64,000 nucleotides of DNA from Nitrospira sp. (GTDB taxonomy: Bacteria; Nitrospirota; Nitrospiria; Nitrospirales; Nitrospiraceae): contig JAUYAO010000058.1 of NCBI GenBank assembly GCA_030692565.1, forward strand, positions 310,001 through 374,000. Reading direction: 5' to 3'. A model generated the notes under the pieces. That model made no database searches, was not told where the DNA came from, and saw only the letters and a list, made by a program, of their open reading frames with translations. How positions within the stretch are numbered: position 1 is the stretch's first letter; each line of letters begins with the position of its first letter. Positions 54,802-63,628 of the stretch are shown piece after piece. The position numbers and the translations under genes were made by a program.

Positions 54802-55575
54802 ATGGATTTGTTTTCTGGCATCCCTACTCAACCTCGAATTGACCATCTCACGCTTTCTCTTAGCGAAGCAGATACCTCATCCCCCCTTGCAGTGAGCTCA
54901 CAGCAAGAAATATTTGTTCCGCCTGTAACTTGTTATGCCGCACATGCTGCGACTGACAACGAATCACTGGTCAAGCTCGTTTCCAGTATTTTCAATGAAA
55001 GCTTTGGGTTTAGGCCAGACGGTAGGCCTTATCGAATGGGGCCGAAATCAATCACAGAACGCTTATTAGAGACGGATTATCTTCTTGTGGCCGGAGACGA
55101 CCGGTCTGGTATTGGTTATCTTTTTGGGAAGGAAATACCGTCGTCTCAAGGCAGGATTGCCTGGATTGAATCTATGGCTGTTCTGCCGTTGTATCGAAGG
55201 AGTGGAGTGGCGACTTCACTAGTTCGAAGATTTTGTTCGCTAACGAAAATGGCTCCTCGCTTTGGATTCGCAACCCCAAATCCTATTGCGGCTCTGATTG
55301 CGACTAGGGAAGTGCAAGGTAAGGCATACATTGGGTCATGCTATCCGCCATATGCGCTGCGCTTGTTGCTCAAGGAGATCCGTCAAAATTGTTTCGACTT
55401 GCGCGGGTGTCACATTGACGAGGACCACTTCAGAATCAGGACCGGCTTTAGCCCACTGTCCCGATCAGACCAGAGGGAGTGGTGTCCGCGAAGAAATACC
55501 CCTGAGCCGCCCTGGTGGACAAGTCTTCAGCATCTACCCAATGAGTTTGAAGCCCTCCTTGTCATTGAAAAATAG
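54802..55575 (+). CDS. GNAT-fold protein, first of a twin pair
   Basis: 257 residues from ATG 54802, preceded by GCGAGG; an upstream TTG (54736) is possible but has no site. A GNAT acetyl-CoA motif A is visible in VLPLYRRSGVATSLVRRF (Q/R-x2-G-x-A pattern). An unusual N-terminal 90 residues, a shared PNPIAALIATREVQGKAYIG block and the C-terminal EPPWWTSLQHLPNEFEALLV follow. The next gene encodes a clear paralogue. The pair precedes a restriction-modification system in an AT-rich island. Substrate is unknown. Confidence 0.7.
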   Translation: MDLFSGIPTQPRIDHLTLSLSEADTSSPLAVSSQQEIFVPPVTCYAAHAATDNESLVKLVSSIFNESFGFRPDGRPYRMGPKSITERLLETDYLLVAGDDRSGIGYLFGKEIPSSQGRIAWIESMAVLPLYRRSGVATSLVRRFCSLTKMAPRFGFATPNPIAALIATREVQGKAYIGSCYPPYALRLLLKEIRQNCFDLRGCHIDEDHFRIRTGFSPLSRSDQREWCPRRNTPEPPWWTSLQHLPNEFEALLVIEK

Positions 55576-55626
55576 GCTTGTCATAGGGCGCGTCGCTCTT
55601 TTCCCTCTCTCACCAGTCGTGACCAA

Positions 55627-56319
55627 TTGAAAGATTTATCGGCGTATCAATTTTACTCGTATCCTGGGCCTGGCGCGTCGGAGAGCGATCACCTTGTGAA
55701 AGGGATCTCGACCGTATTTAGCCATAGTTTCGGCGAGAATCCAAAGACAAGGAAACCGTACCGGCTCGGCCCCAAAACAACCCGAGAAAGACTATCGAGC
55801 ACAAACCATTTGTTCGCGGCTCAGGCTTCAGAAGAGATGGTGGGTTATCTCTATTCTCGGACACTCGATTCTGGCTCAGGTCCCATTGCGTGGATCGACT
55901 CATTAGCGGTTTTACCACTTCATAGACGGAGAGGAATAGCGACACGACTCGTCGAAGACTTTATCTCTAAAGTGTCAGGGTGTCGGTGGGTTGGCTGTGC
56001 GACACCAAATCCTGTCGCGGCTTTTGTCATTACCAGAGCAGTGAGAGGCACAACGTATGTTGAAGGATCTCACCCTCCCCAAGAAATCATTTCCATGATC
56101 GAGGACATTAGGCCGAAGTGTCCTGACTTACGAGGGACCGATTTCAATCCAACGCGCCTCCTGGTAAAAACCCAATTCACTCCAGTGAAGAGCGAAGATA
56201 CAACGGAATGGAAGCCACCACATCCGAGCGAACCACCACCCTGGTGGGCTTCATTGGAAAATCTTCCTGACGATTACGAGGCACTGATCATCATTGATCG
56301 TGGAGCCCTAAATGATTAG
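55627..56319 (+). CDS. GNAT-fold protein, second of a twin pair
   Basis: 230 residues from a TTG start with no strong ribosome site; no better in-frame start is present, so translation may depend on the upstream gene 51 bases away. Motif A is VLPLHRRRGIATRLVEDF. It shares with the first gene the YRxGPK-T-ERL block, CATPNPVAAFVITRAVRG, the LRGxDF block and the ending PPPWWASLENLPDDYEAL. It lacks the first protein's N-terminal extension. It probably arose by tandem duplication followed by strong divergence. Confidence 0.68.
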   Translation: MKDLSAYQFYSYPGPGASESDHLVKGISTVFSHSFGENPKTRKPYRLGPKTTRERLSSTNHLFAAQASEEMVGYLYSRTLDSGSGPIAWIDSLAVLPLHRRRGIATRLVEDFISKVSGCRWVGCATPNPVAAFVITRAVRGTTYVEGSHPPQEIISMIEDIRPKCPDLRGTDFNPTRLLVKTQFTPVKSEDTTEWKPPHPSEPPPWWASLENLPDDYEALIIIDRGALND

Positions 56320-56484
56320 GTCTTGCCGTCGTTGGCAATATCGGTCTCCGGGTGAATAGAAACGATTGACAGGCTGTGGAGCTTCTGGCTACTGTCCTGC
56401 GCGACCGACGTAAGAGTCCTTCTTCTATAGCTACCTACTTTCGTCTGATATGGCCAAGCGCAAGGAATCGAGGGTGTTTTCCTT

Positions 56485-58464
56485 ATGGCCAAAGGATCTG
56501 ATTCCATGAGCGGTGCAGATATCGGCGTAAACGCAATTATTGTTGAGCAGGGGAAGATACTCGATTTCATCGATGGGAAGACCCAACGTTTCGAGACTCC
56601 AGAAGAATATGTTCGTCAGGAAATAGCTAAGTCGCTTGTCCGCGAGTACGGCTACGCTAAGGTAGATATTGAGGTAGAGTTCACGTTACGTATTGGTACC
56701 CGCAAGCCTCGTGCTGATCTTGTTATCTTGCCGCCTGAAACCGAACACGAACAAGAAAACGCTCACATGATTGTTGAGTGCAAGGCTCCGACGGTGAAGT
56801 CTGCCGACAAAAAAGACGGCGTCGGACAGCTCCAGAGCTATATGGCCGCATGCCCTAATGTTCAGTACGGTATGTGGACCAATGGCATGGAGCGATTCTG
56901 CTACCGACGCATAGTCAAAGGTGGAAAGGTTACGGTAGAGGAAGTTCCTGATGTGCCAGGGTTTGGCCGCGAGGGTGACGAGGCCGAGCGCCCGCGCTTT
57001 GATCAACTCAAGCCTGCCACATCTGATGCGCTCTTGTTCGCGTTCCGCCGCTGCCACAATTATATCGCGGGGAATCAAGGACTCCAGAAGCCCCAGGCAT
57101 TTTGGGAACTGCTGAAGCTCATCTTTTGTAAGATCCACGACGAGCGACATAATGACGAAGTGGAATTTTATACCGCCGCGAATGAGCGACATGGCGTTAA
57201 TGGCCCGCTCAAAGTCCAAAAACGGATCGAAGGGCTGTTCAGCCAGGTCAAGGACGACTATCCGACCATCTTCAAGAAATCAGAGAGCATAGAGCTCAAG
57301 CCCATTGTACTTGCATACTTAGTGACGCAGCTTCAGATGTATTCTCTGCTGGAGAGCGACATTGATGTGAAGGGGCGAGCTTATGAAGAAATTGTCGGTT
57401 CCAACCTCAGGGGCGACCGAGGTGAGTTCTTCACCCCTCGCAATATTTGCAGGATGGCGGTCGGGATGTTGGATCCTGGAGAGAAACAGTTGATCCTTGA
57501 TCCCGCATGTGGAACAGGTGGCTTTCTCATAACAGCCATGAACCATGTTATCGAAAAAATTCGCACCGCGGAAATGGCTAAGTGGGGTAACAAGGTCGAG
57601 CGAGCGGAAAAGGCTGCAAAGGACCGTATCAAGAAATACGCCGAGCAATCTATCACCGGGATAGACTTTAATCCCGAGTTAGTAAAAGCCTCAAAGATGA
57701 ATATGGTGATGAACAATGACGGAGCAGGCGGGTTGTTTCAAGCAAACTCGCTGGAAGCTCCGGTGACATGGGATTCCGATCTTCGAAAGATTGATCTCAT
57801 GGGGAACGTGGATCTCCTGTTTACAAACCCACCATTTGGATCAAAAATCCCTGTGACCGACCCGGCGATTCTTGAGAAGTACGACCTTGGCCACACCTGG
57901 TCCTACGACAAAGTCACCGATCGATGGAACAAGACCGGGGCCGTTCAGAAATCGCAGCCGCCCGAGATTTTGTTCATAGAACGATGCGTTAGATTTTTAA
58001 AGCCTGGGACGGGGCGAGCGGCAATCGTTCTGCCAGACGGCATACTTGGCTCGCCTGGTCTCGGCTACGTGAGAGAGTGGATATTGCGAAATACGAGAAT
58101 TCTTGCGAGCGTGGATCTGCATCCTGATACATTCCAGCCCTTCGTGAGCATCCAGACAAGTGTCCTTGTGCTTCAGCGCAAGACTGACGAATTGATCGCT
58201 GTTGAAAAAGCTGCTGGTCGGATCAACGACTACTCAGTCTTTATGGCGGTTGCCAATCATGTCGGACATGATAAGCGCGGAAACACCACGTACGTTCGTG
58301 ACCGCAAGGGCAACGAGATCGTCGAAGAACTCGAGGAACAGATCAAGGAATGGGAAGAAGGAACCCCGATCTACCGACAACAAACGACCCGACGTAAAAT
58401 CGTTGATGACAACACCCTCCAGATCGCCCAGGAATTCCGCAAGTGGCTTTCCGAGCAAGACTAG
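56485..58464 (+). CDS. Nuclease-methyltransferase fusion of a BcgI-like restriction-modification system
   Basis: 659 residues. Residues about 35-130 form a HSDR_N-type PD-(D/E)xK nuclease: ETPEEYVRQEIAK, Asp78 in RADLVILP and E98-C-K100 in VECKAP. From about 160 an HsdM-like N6-adenine methyltransferase follows, with SAM motif ILDPACGTGGFLI and catalytic NPPF in LLFTNPPFGSKIP. Nuclease plus methylase in one chain with a separate S subunit and no HsdR is the Type IIB (BcgI) architecture. ATG 56506 has a better AAAGGA site than 56485. The gene overlaps the S gene by 22 bases. Confidence 0.88.
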   Translation: MAKGSDSMSGADIGVNAIIVEQGKILDFIDGKTQRFETPEEYVRQEIAKSLVREYGYAKVDIEVEFTLRIGTRKPRADLVILPPETEHEQENAHMIVECKAPTVKSADKKDGVGQLQSYMAACPNVQYGMWTNGMERFCYRRIVKGGKVTVEEVPDVPGFGREGDEAERPRFDQLKPATSDALLFAFRRCHNYIAGNQGLQKPQAFWELLKLIFCKIHDERHNDEVEFYTAANERHGVNGPLKVQKRIEGLFSQVKDDYPTIFKKSESIELKPIVLAYLVTQLQMYSLLESDIDVKGRAYEEIVGSNLRGDRGEFFTPRNICRMAVGMLDPGEKQLILDPACGTGGFLITAMNHVIEKIRTAEMAKWGNKVERAEKAAKDRIKKYAEQSITGIDFNPELVKASKMNMVMNNDGAGGLFQANSLEAPVTWDSDLRKIDLMGNVDLLFTNPPFGSKIPVTDPAILEKYDLGHTWSYDKVTDRWNKTGAVQKSQPPEILFIERCVRFLKPGTGRAAIVLPDGILGSPGLGYVREWILRNTRILASVDLHPDTFQPFVSIQTSVLVLQRKTDELIAVEKAAGRINDYSVFMAVANHVGHDKRGNTTYVRDRKGNEIVEELEEQIKEWEEGTPIYRQQTTRRKIVDDNTLQIAQEFRKWLSEQD

Positions 58465-59894
58465 TCGCACCACCCCCGAAACCAAAACAGACATGGCCTT
58501 GGCATGCGCTCAAGCATGCCAGTGTGAGGGTGAATCAACTCCTTGCTGGTGATCGGCGGATGGAGGCCGAAACGTATCTGTCGTCTGGATTTGGTATCCG
58601 ACTGGCAATTGAAGGCAAAGCCAAGGGCTGGACCCGCTTTAGCAAACTTGCCAGGGTCTGGATGCCTGGGCGCTTGAAGGGTATCCAGGTCAGCCGTGAT
58701 TTTGGAACGCCTTTTCTTGCCGCCACGCAGGCATACGACATTCGGCCAATTCCGCGTAAGTGGCTAGCTCTCTCACGCACTGCCGATGCTGCGAACCGTT
58801 TTGTTCAGCCTGGCATGATTCTCGTTACATGTTCCGGATCAGTCGGTCGCGCCACGCTTGCATATGCGCCGCATGAAAACACCCTAATTTCGCACGACCT
58901 ACTGCGCGTGGAAGCACTTGATCAGAGGGATAAGGGTTGGCTTTACGCCTATCTGCACTCCCCACAGGTGCGAGCCATGACCGTCGGTGCCCACTACGGC
59001 CACATTATTAAGCATCTCGAAACCTCCCACTTGGAAGCGCTACCAATTCCAACTGTGGACGATTCGACTGCCGCAGACTTTTCCAGCCGTGTCGCTCGCA
59101 TCCTCGAGCTTCGCAATGCGGGCTACCGTCTGACGATGGAGGCCGAAGCCCGCTTTGAAAAAGCATTGGGTCCACTGAAAGTCAGTGACTGGGGAGAAAA
59201 GGGCTTCACGGTCAAGGCTTCAAAAGCATTTCTTGGTGGCCGGCGCCGATTCGATGCATCTGTTCACAATCCGGGCGTCATAACGATTCGCCGCCACCTC
59301 GCGAAGAACGCGGAAGGTTTTACTACCCTTGTCAAAGAGGGGTATTGTGTTTGGGTTCCAGGACGTTACAAGCGAGTTCCTGCACAAGACGGCGTCATCT
59401 ACCGTGATAGCGCGGATCTGCTAGAGGTCTCTCCTGATTTGACAAAAAGGTTTGCAGATTGTCGCTTTGGTGACGACTTTTTTGGGCGCGTCAAGAGCGG
59501 GTGGATTCTCATGCCATGCTCAGGTCAGGTCTATGGCATTATCGGGACAGCAATATTGGCTACGGAGGCTCTAGACAACCAAGTCGTCTCAAATCACGTC
59601 ATCCGTGTTGCCCCAGAAAAAGACAATGGTATACGTATTGGCTATGTTGTGACCGCACTTTCTCATCCGCAATGGGGCCGCCCTGTTGTGAAGGCTCTCG
59701 CATTTGGTTCGAGCGTCCCGGAGATTGAAAGTGAGGATCTCGCAAACCTTGAATTTGTACGCCTCAAGCCATCTGAAGAATCTGTCATCGCCGATCTTGC
59801 TGAAGCATCCGCTAAGGCCAGGGCATCAGCCGATGTGCTTGAACGTGAAATAGCACAGGATGCAGGCAAAATCATCGAACGATTCATCTCATAA
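58443..59894 (+). CDS. Specificity (S) subunit of the BcgI-like system
   Basis: 483 residues from a GTG inside the nuclease-methylase gene. Two target-recognition domains separated by helical spacers are visible. The first has FVQPGMILVTCSGSVGR and HLETSHLEALPIP; the second has GRVKSGWILMPCSGQVYG and VPEIESEDLANLEFV. Each half should read part of a bipartite DNA site. Its C-terminal helix (AEASAKARASADVLEREIAQDA) matches the coiled-coil spacers of HsdS. At 483 residues it exceeds BcgI B (about 340). Confidence 0.88.
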   Translation: MAFRARLVAPPPKPKQTWPWHALKHASVRVNQLLAGDRRMEAETYLSSGFGIRLAIEGKAKGWTRFSKLARVWMPGRLKGIQVSRDFGTPFLAATQAYDIRPIPRKWLALSRTADAANRFVQPGMILVTCSGSVGRATLAYAPHENTLISHDLLRVEALDQRDKGWLYAYLHSPQVRAMTVGAHYGHIIKHLETSHLEALPIPTVDDSTAADFSSRVARILELRNAGYRLTMEAEARFEKALGPLKVSDWGEKGFTVKASKAFLGGRRRFDASVHNPGVITIRRHLAKNAEGFTTLVKEGYCVWVPGRYKRVPAQDGVIYRDSADLLEVSPDLTKRFADCRFGDDFFGRVKSGWILMPCSGQVYGIIGTAILATEALDNQVVSNHVIRVAPEKDNGIRIGYVVTALSHPQWGRPVVKALAFGSSVPEIESEDLANLEFVRLKPSEESVIADLAEASAKARASADVLEREIAQDAGKIIERFIS

Positions 59895-59964
59895 TCACAG
59901 GCCTACTGCGTATAGAAATTAGGTGAGGTGGAATCAGGGATCTGTGTTCGAGAGAAGGCTGCAA

Positions 59965-60636
59965 TTACGCGTGGGCGCGGACGAAGCTGAAGAGGCGTCC
60001 CGGGAAGAATGGCGTGTTTCTCTCCGGCAGGCGGAGACGCGCCTCGGTGCGCGCGTAGCCTTGGGCGGCCATGAGGCTGCTGAATTGGCTGCACTGGCTG
60101 CGGCCTGGATCGACCAAGAGAACTTGGCAGGATGGGTTGGCATGGGCTGCGAGGAAGCCGGCGAGTAAGGCGGGATGGTCCTGTTCGTAGAGCAGGTCGC
60201 TGCCGATAATCACATCGAATCGGCCGCTATTGAGATGTGGCTCCATCCACGCCGCTTTGAAAAAAGGGATCGGGGCGAGTCCATTCAGATCGGTGTTGTG
60301 CCGTAAGAACTCTTCCGCCAGCGGATGATAGTCGGTCGCGGTGATATTGGCGCCGCGTTGTTGCAGGACGAGACTCGGAAGGCCGATGCCGCACCCGACT
60401 TCCAGGATACTCTTGCCTTCGAAGGGAAACCGGCTCATCTCTTCTGCCAGCGCCAGCCCAGCCGGCCACACCGTGCCGAAATTCGGCCAGGAGGTTGCGG
60501 AAATGCCCGCCAGTTCCGCCGAGCCGTCAGGGTCTGAGAACTGGCGCTGATCCAGCAGCGTCCGAATCTGAAAGGTGGCGGTTCCCACGCGGTAGCCGGT
60601 GGTCTTGACGTCGTAACCTGGCGAGTGTGTTTCCAT
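59965..60636 (-). CDS. METTL21/Methyltransf_16-type protein methyltransferase
   Basis: 223 residues. SAM-binding motif ILEVGCGIGLPSLVL, then ITATDYHPLAEEFLRHN, FDVIIGSDLLYEQDHPALL and VLLVDPGRSQ. The ASD/LY-type segment is characteristic of lysine-methyltransferases of the METTL21 family and their bacterial relatives. No DNA-binding domain is attached, so it is not part of the restriction system with which it converges. Chromosomal base use is normal here, marking the end of the AT-rich island. Confidence 0.83.
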   Translation of the reverse strand: METHSPGYDVKTTGYRVGTATFQIRTLLDQRQFSDPDGSAELAGISATSWPNFGTVWPAGLALAEEMSRFPFEGKSILEVGCGIGLPSLVLQQRGANITATDYHPLAEEFLRHNTDLNGLAPIPFFKAAWMEPHLNSGRFDVIIGSDLLYEQDHPALLAGFLAAHANPSCQVLLVDPGRSQCSQFSSLMAAQGYARTEARLRLPERNTPFFPGRLFSFVRAHA

Positions 60637-60763
60637 TCAGTCTTCAGCATAACCCCTTCTGCATCGCGGGGCTATGCTAATCATCGTCGAGCGGATGGCC
60701 GGAGTCATTTCACGCGGTCCTGGTATCCCCTTGACCCATGCGGTATGATGCGTATCTCTCTCC

Positions 60764-60791
60764 TTGAACGCCAGACCGTTCACGCTACGAA
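60764..60791 (+). promoter_or_regulatory. Promoter of ssrA
   Basis: TTGAAC (60764-60769) and TACGAA (60786-60791) are spaced by 16 bases. The -10 ends 6 bases before the first base of tmRNA (60797), so transcription would start at or near the mature 5' end. It is a reasonable sigma-70 match but not experimentally shown. Confidence 0.5.
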
Positions 60792-60796
60792 TGAAA

Positions 60797-61146
60797 GGGG
60801 GCGACCGGTTTCGACGGGGATACTAAAGTCAGCGGTGCATGTCGAGCTCTCGGGGTCTCGTAAATCCTCCGGGAAAATGTAACTGCCAATCAAGAACTGG
60901 CACTCGCAGCTTAATTAACTGCGACGTTCCTCCACCTGAGGCCCGCGGGGGTGGTCGGAGCGCGATACAGCGGGCTGGTCCAATGCTGGTGCTCAGCGGC
61001 TGAGGACGAGACAATACTGGGCTAGTGGCCAGTCTAAGCCAGCCGGTGGGCGTGGGTGGCTGCGAAACTAAAACGATCGGCTAAACATGTAGATCCGTTG
61101 TGCTGAAGGTCTTCGGACAGGGGTTCAACTCCCCTCGCCTCCACCA
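60797..61146 (+). ncRNA. ssrA: tmRNA (ssrA)
   Basis: Rescues stalled ribosomes together with SmpB by adding a degradation tag. The 5' GGGGGCG pairs with 3' CGCCTCC before the ACCA end, giving the seven-base acceptor stem; the T-arm is GGGGTTCAACTCCCC. The tag-coding frame begins with GCC at 60885 and reads A-N-Q-E-L-A-L-A-A, then TAA (60912-60914); the ALAA end is the usual ClpXP signal. CCA is encoded. About 350 bases, typical for a one-piece tmRNA. Confidence 0.95.
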
Positions 61147-61149
61147 AAC

Positions 61150-61205
61150 CGCACTTTGTGCGACCCGGCGCCTCTTTTTCGATTTATTGTGATTGAAGGC
61201 GCCGG
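61150..61205 (+). terminator. Hairpins after ssrA
   Basis: CGCAC-TTT-GTGCG (61150-61162) is followed at 61175 by TTTTT; a second larger stem is CCGGCGCCT (61165-61173) with AGGCGCCGG (61197-61205). One of these probably ends ssrA transcription. The remainder of the 61147-61544 gap repeats GGTGCGACCCG-like sequence near 61326 and shows no gene. Confidence 0.45.
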
Positions 61206-61544
61206 AGAAACCCCTCCAGTGAGTTTCCTGTCTTTGCAACACCTCGCTCGACCCGGAGCCAATATAAATGGTTCCGGGCGACGGGAGAACCCCCTTCGGC
61301 AGTTCATCGTGTAATACTGCACTAGGTGCGACCCGCCGGCTGTCTATTCCAATAGAGGCCAGCGGATCAGTTCCCTCCAGGGATTGTCGGTCTTGACCGA
61401 TATCCGAAGTCTTCTCGTCATCTCCTCCCCCCGTTGCTACAAATTGATTCTCTTTGCCTGACTTTGCTAGAAGTCTGTCATCTATCTCCCATGTTTCGAT
61501 AGTTGGACAACGTGGAGACCTTCTGACGGTGACAAAGGAGCGCT

Positions 61545-62108
61545 ATGAATACTGATCTTGCGAAACAGCTCGGCCCTCTGGCTTCGCTCGCCGGCGTGTG
61601 GGAAGGAGACAAAGGGGCCGACGTGGCCCCATCAGACGATCGAGGGACGGAGCGGAATGCGTTTCGGGAACGGCTGACGTTCGAACCATTCGGGCCGGTG
61701 AAGAATCATGAGCAGGAGCTCTACGGGCTGCGGTATTCGACTGTGGCGTGGCGACTCGGTGAAGACACGCCGTTTCACGAGGACACCGGGTATTGGCTCT
61801 GGGATGCCACCGCCAAGCAGGTGCTGCGTTGTTTCGTCGTCCCGCGCGGGGTAACGGTGCTGGCCGGAGGAATGGTCGAGGCCGATGCGAAGGATTTTGA
61901 GATTTCAGCGGATGCGGGGTCGGATACCTATGGGATCTGCTCCAATAAGTTTCTCGACCGGGAGTTCAAGACTGTCCGGTATGAGCTCAAGATTACCGTG
62001 CATGGCCGGGACAGCTTCAGTTATAGAGAGGACACGCAGTTAAAGATCAAGGGGCAGAAGGAGCTCTTTCACCATACTGACGCCAATACAGTAAATCGAG
62101 TCGGATAG
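61545..62108 (+). CDS. Nitrobindin-like beta-barrel heme-binding protein
   Basis: 187 residues. The N-terminal LASLAGVWEGDKGAD resembles the G-x-W-x-G-x-G motif of nitrobindins (DUF1794/FABP-like barrel). GLRYSTVAWRLGEDTPFHEDTGYWLWD follows, and the C-terminal FHHTDANTVNRV places a histidine where nitrobindin binds heme. Such proteins isomerise peroxynitrite or bind NO, plausible in an organism handling nitrite. The third Gly of the motif is displaced, so heme binding should be tested. GGAG lies before the ATG. Confidence 0.75.
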   Translation: MNTDLAKQLGPLASLAGVWEGDKGADVAPSDDRGTERNAFRERLTFEPFGPVKNHEQELYGLRYSTVAWRLGEDTPFHEDTGYWLWDATAKQVLRCFVVPRGVTVLAGGMVEADAKDFEISADAGSDTYGICSNKFLDREFKTVRYELKITVHGRDSFSYREDTQLKIKGQKELFHHTDANTVNRVG

Positions 62109-62343
62109 ACGGCGATTGCCGATCTAATGGCGATTGTCGCTGTCCGAGCTTGCCGCGGTGTCTGTGAGTGAGGTTGCCTTGACCGTAGGCAGGTGTGTTC
62201 CCGCCTGTGATCTGACCATCAATAAGTTCTAGTGGTGGTGGATGCCCTAGATTTGCCGGCCTCTTTTCGGTACCTTGATAAGATGTATTAGGGAAGTGCG
62301 CCGCGTTATCGCCGGGTCGGTGAAATCCAAGAGAGGTTGGTGG

Positions 62344-63582
62344 ATGGACATTCGATCAGCGATTACCACGTTCATGGTGATGGTGATGGTGATGGGATTG
62401 TCTTGTGCCGCCTCCCCCGTATGGGCGGATGAGACGGTGGCCCCCAAGTCAGAATCGACTCCAACACCGGTTCCCGCGATTCCCCCTGTCTCAGTGCCCA
62501 ACCCAACCCTGCCAAAACCCCATGCGCAGGACACTGAGGTGAAACCTCCGGTCAAGGCTCAGATTCCAGGAGCTTCGCCGGAAAGCACCGGTAAAGAAGC
62601 GGCTCCCGGAAAAATAGAATCAACTCAAACTCCATCCAAGCCGAAGGTACAAGAAGGCGAGCAGAAGCCTCCGGTCAAGGTGCCGGCTGCGAGTGGCCCG
62701 GTAGACAACGTGGGGAAGGAATCTGGTCCAACAAAGCCGGACTCCGTGCCATCGCCGCCCAAACCTAAGGGGCAGGAAAGCGAGATCAAACCCCCGGCGA
62801 AGGGTCCGCATCCTGCCAATGGTGTGGTGGCCTCAAAGCCCGTGGTTCAGCCGCCTGCGGACATCACCGGGAAGGACGGGGCTCCCATGGTGTTGGTGCC
62901 GGCCAGCGAGTTTACGATGGGCAGCGACAAAGGTGACGATGACGAGTCCCCCGTGCATCGTGTCTATGTCGACACCTTTTATCTCGACAAATTTGAAGTT
63001 ACGAACGGGCGATTCGCCAAGTTTGTCGAGGCCATTCAGAGTGAACCGCCGTGGGGGTTTTCGGATAAGGATACGCCGGTGACTCATGCGGATCGGCCGG
63101 TACGCTGGGTGAGCTGGATGGATGCGATGGGGTATTGTCTCTGGGCCGGCAAGCGATTGCCTACCGAGGCAGAATGGGAGAAAGCGGCCCGCGGGACGGA
63201 TGGGCGTATCTATCCCTGGGGAAACGAGGCGCCGACGCCGGCCCATGCGGTGTTTGGTTTGAAGGAAGGCGGTGGCGAGACCGTCTCTCCCATCGGCAAT
63301 CGTGACAAAGGGAGGAGCGCGTACGGCGTCCACGACCTGGCCGGCAATCTCTATGAATGGGTGATGGATTGGTACGCGGAGGATTTTTATACCAATTTTG
63401 CCAAGAACCCGGCCATCAACCCGCGGGGGCCGAGCGAAGGGACGGCGAAGGTTCAGCGCGGAGGATCCTATATCAACAACCCCTATCGGCTACGGTCCTC
63501 GTTTCGAACAAAGGGCGATCCGACAGAACAAGATCCGAACGTCGGATTTCGCTGTGCGCAGGAGGTGCCCAAACTGCCGTAG
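62344..63582 (+). CDS. Secreted FGE-sulfatase (SUMF1/EgtB-like) domain protein with repeat linker
   Basis: 412 residues. A signal peptide (VMVMGLSCAASPVWA) precedes about 140 residues of low-complexity Pro/Lys/Glu repeats, three imperfect units of about 40 residues each with KPPVK cores. Then comes a formylglycine-generating-enzyme-type domain (about 180-410): MVLVPASEFTMGS, DTFYLDKFEVTNGRFAKF, RLPTEAEWEKAARG, PWGNEAP, AGNLYEWVMDWY and RGGSYINNPYRLRSSFR. Many FGE-like proteins are not sulfatase activators and bind other ligands; function is unassigned. ATG 62344 follows GAGAGG. Confidence 0.85.
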   Translation: MDIRSAITTFMVMVMVMGLSCAASPVWADETVAPKSESTPTPVPAIPPVSVPNPTLPKPHAQDTEVKPPVKAQIPGASPESTGKEAAPGKIESTQTPSKPKVQEGEQKPPVKVPAASGPVDNVGKESGPTKPDSVPSPPKPKGQESEIKPPAKGPHPANGVVASKPVVQPPADITGKDGAPMVLVPASEFTMGSDKGDDDESPVHRVYVDTFYLDKFEVTNGRFAKFVEAIQSEPPWGFSDKDTPVTHADRPVRWVSWMDAMGYCLWAGKRLPTEAEWEKAARGTDGRIYPWGNEAPTPAHAVFGLKEGGGETVSPIGNRDKGRSAYGVHDLAGNLYEWVMDWYAEDFYTNFAKNPAINPRGPSEGTAKVQRGGSYINNPYRLRSSFRTKGDPTEQDPNVGFRCAQEVPKLP

Positions 63583-63628
63583 GGCAGTTCAGACACCTTC
63601 CGATCACGAAACGGAAACCCTTCTCTCC

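Noticed and set aside
54674-61146. Integrative element using ssrA as attachment site
   Set aside because: No integrase, no excisionase and no second copy of the tmRNA end were found; a chromosomal methyltransferase gene lies between the island and ssrA.
61125-61322. 65-codon minus-strand frame after ssrA
   Set aside because: It runs through the ssrA terminator region and has no ribosome site or protein-like pattern.
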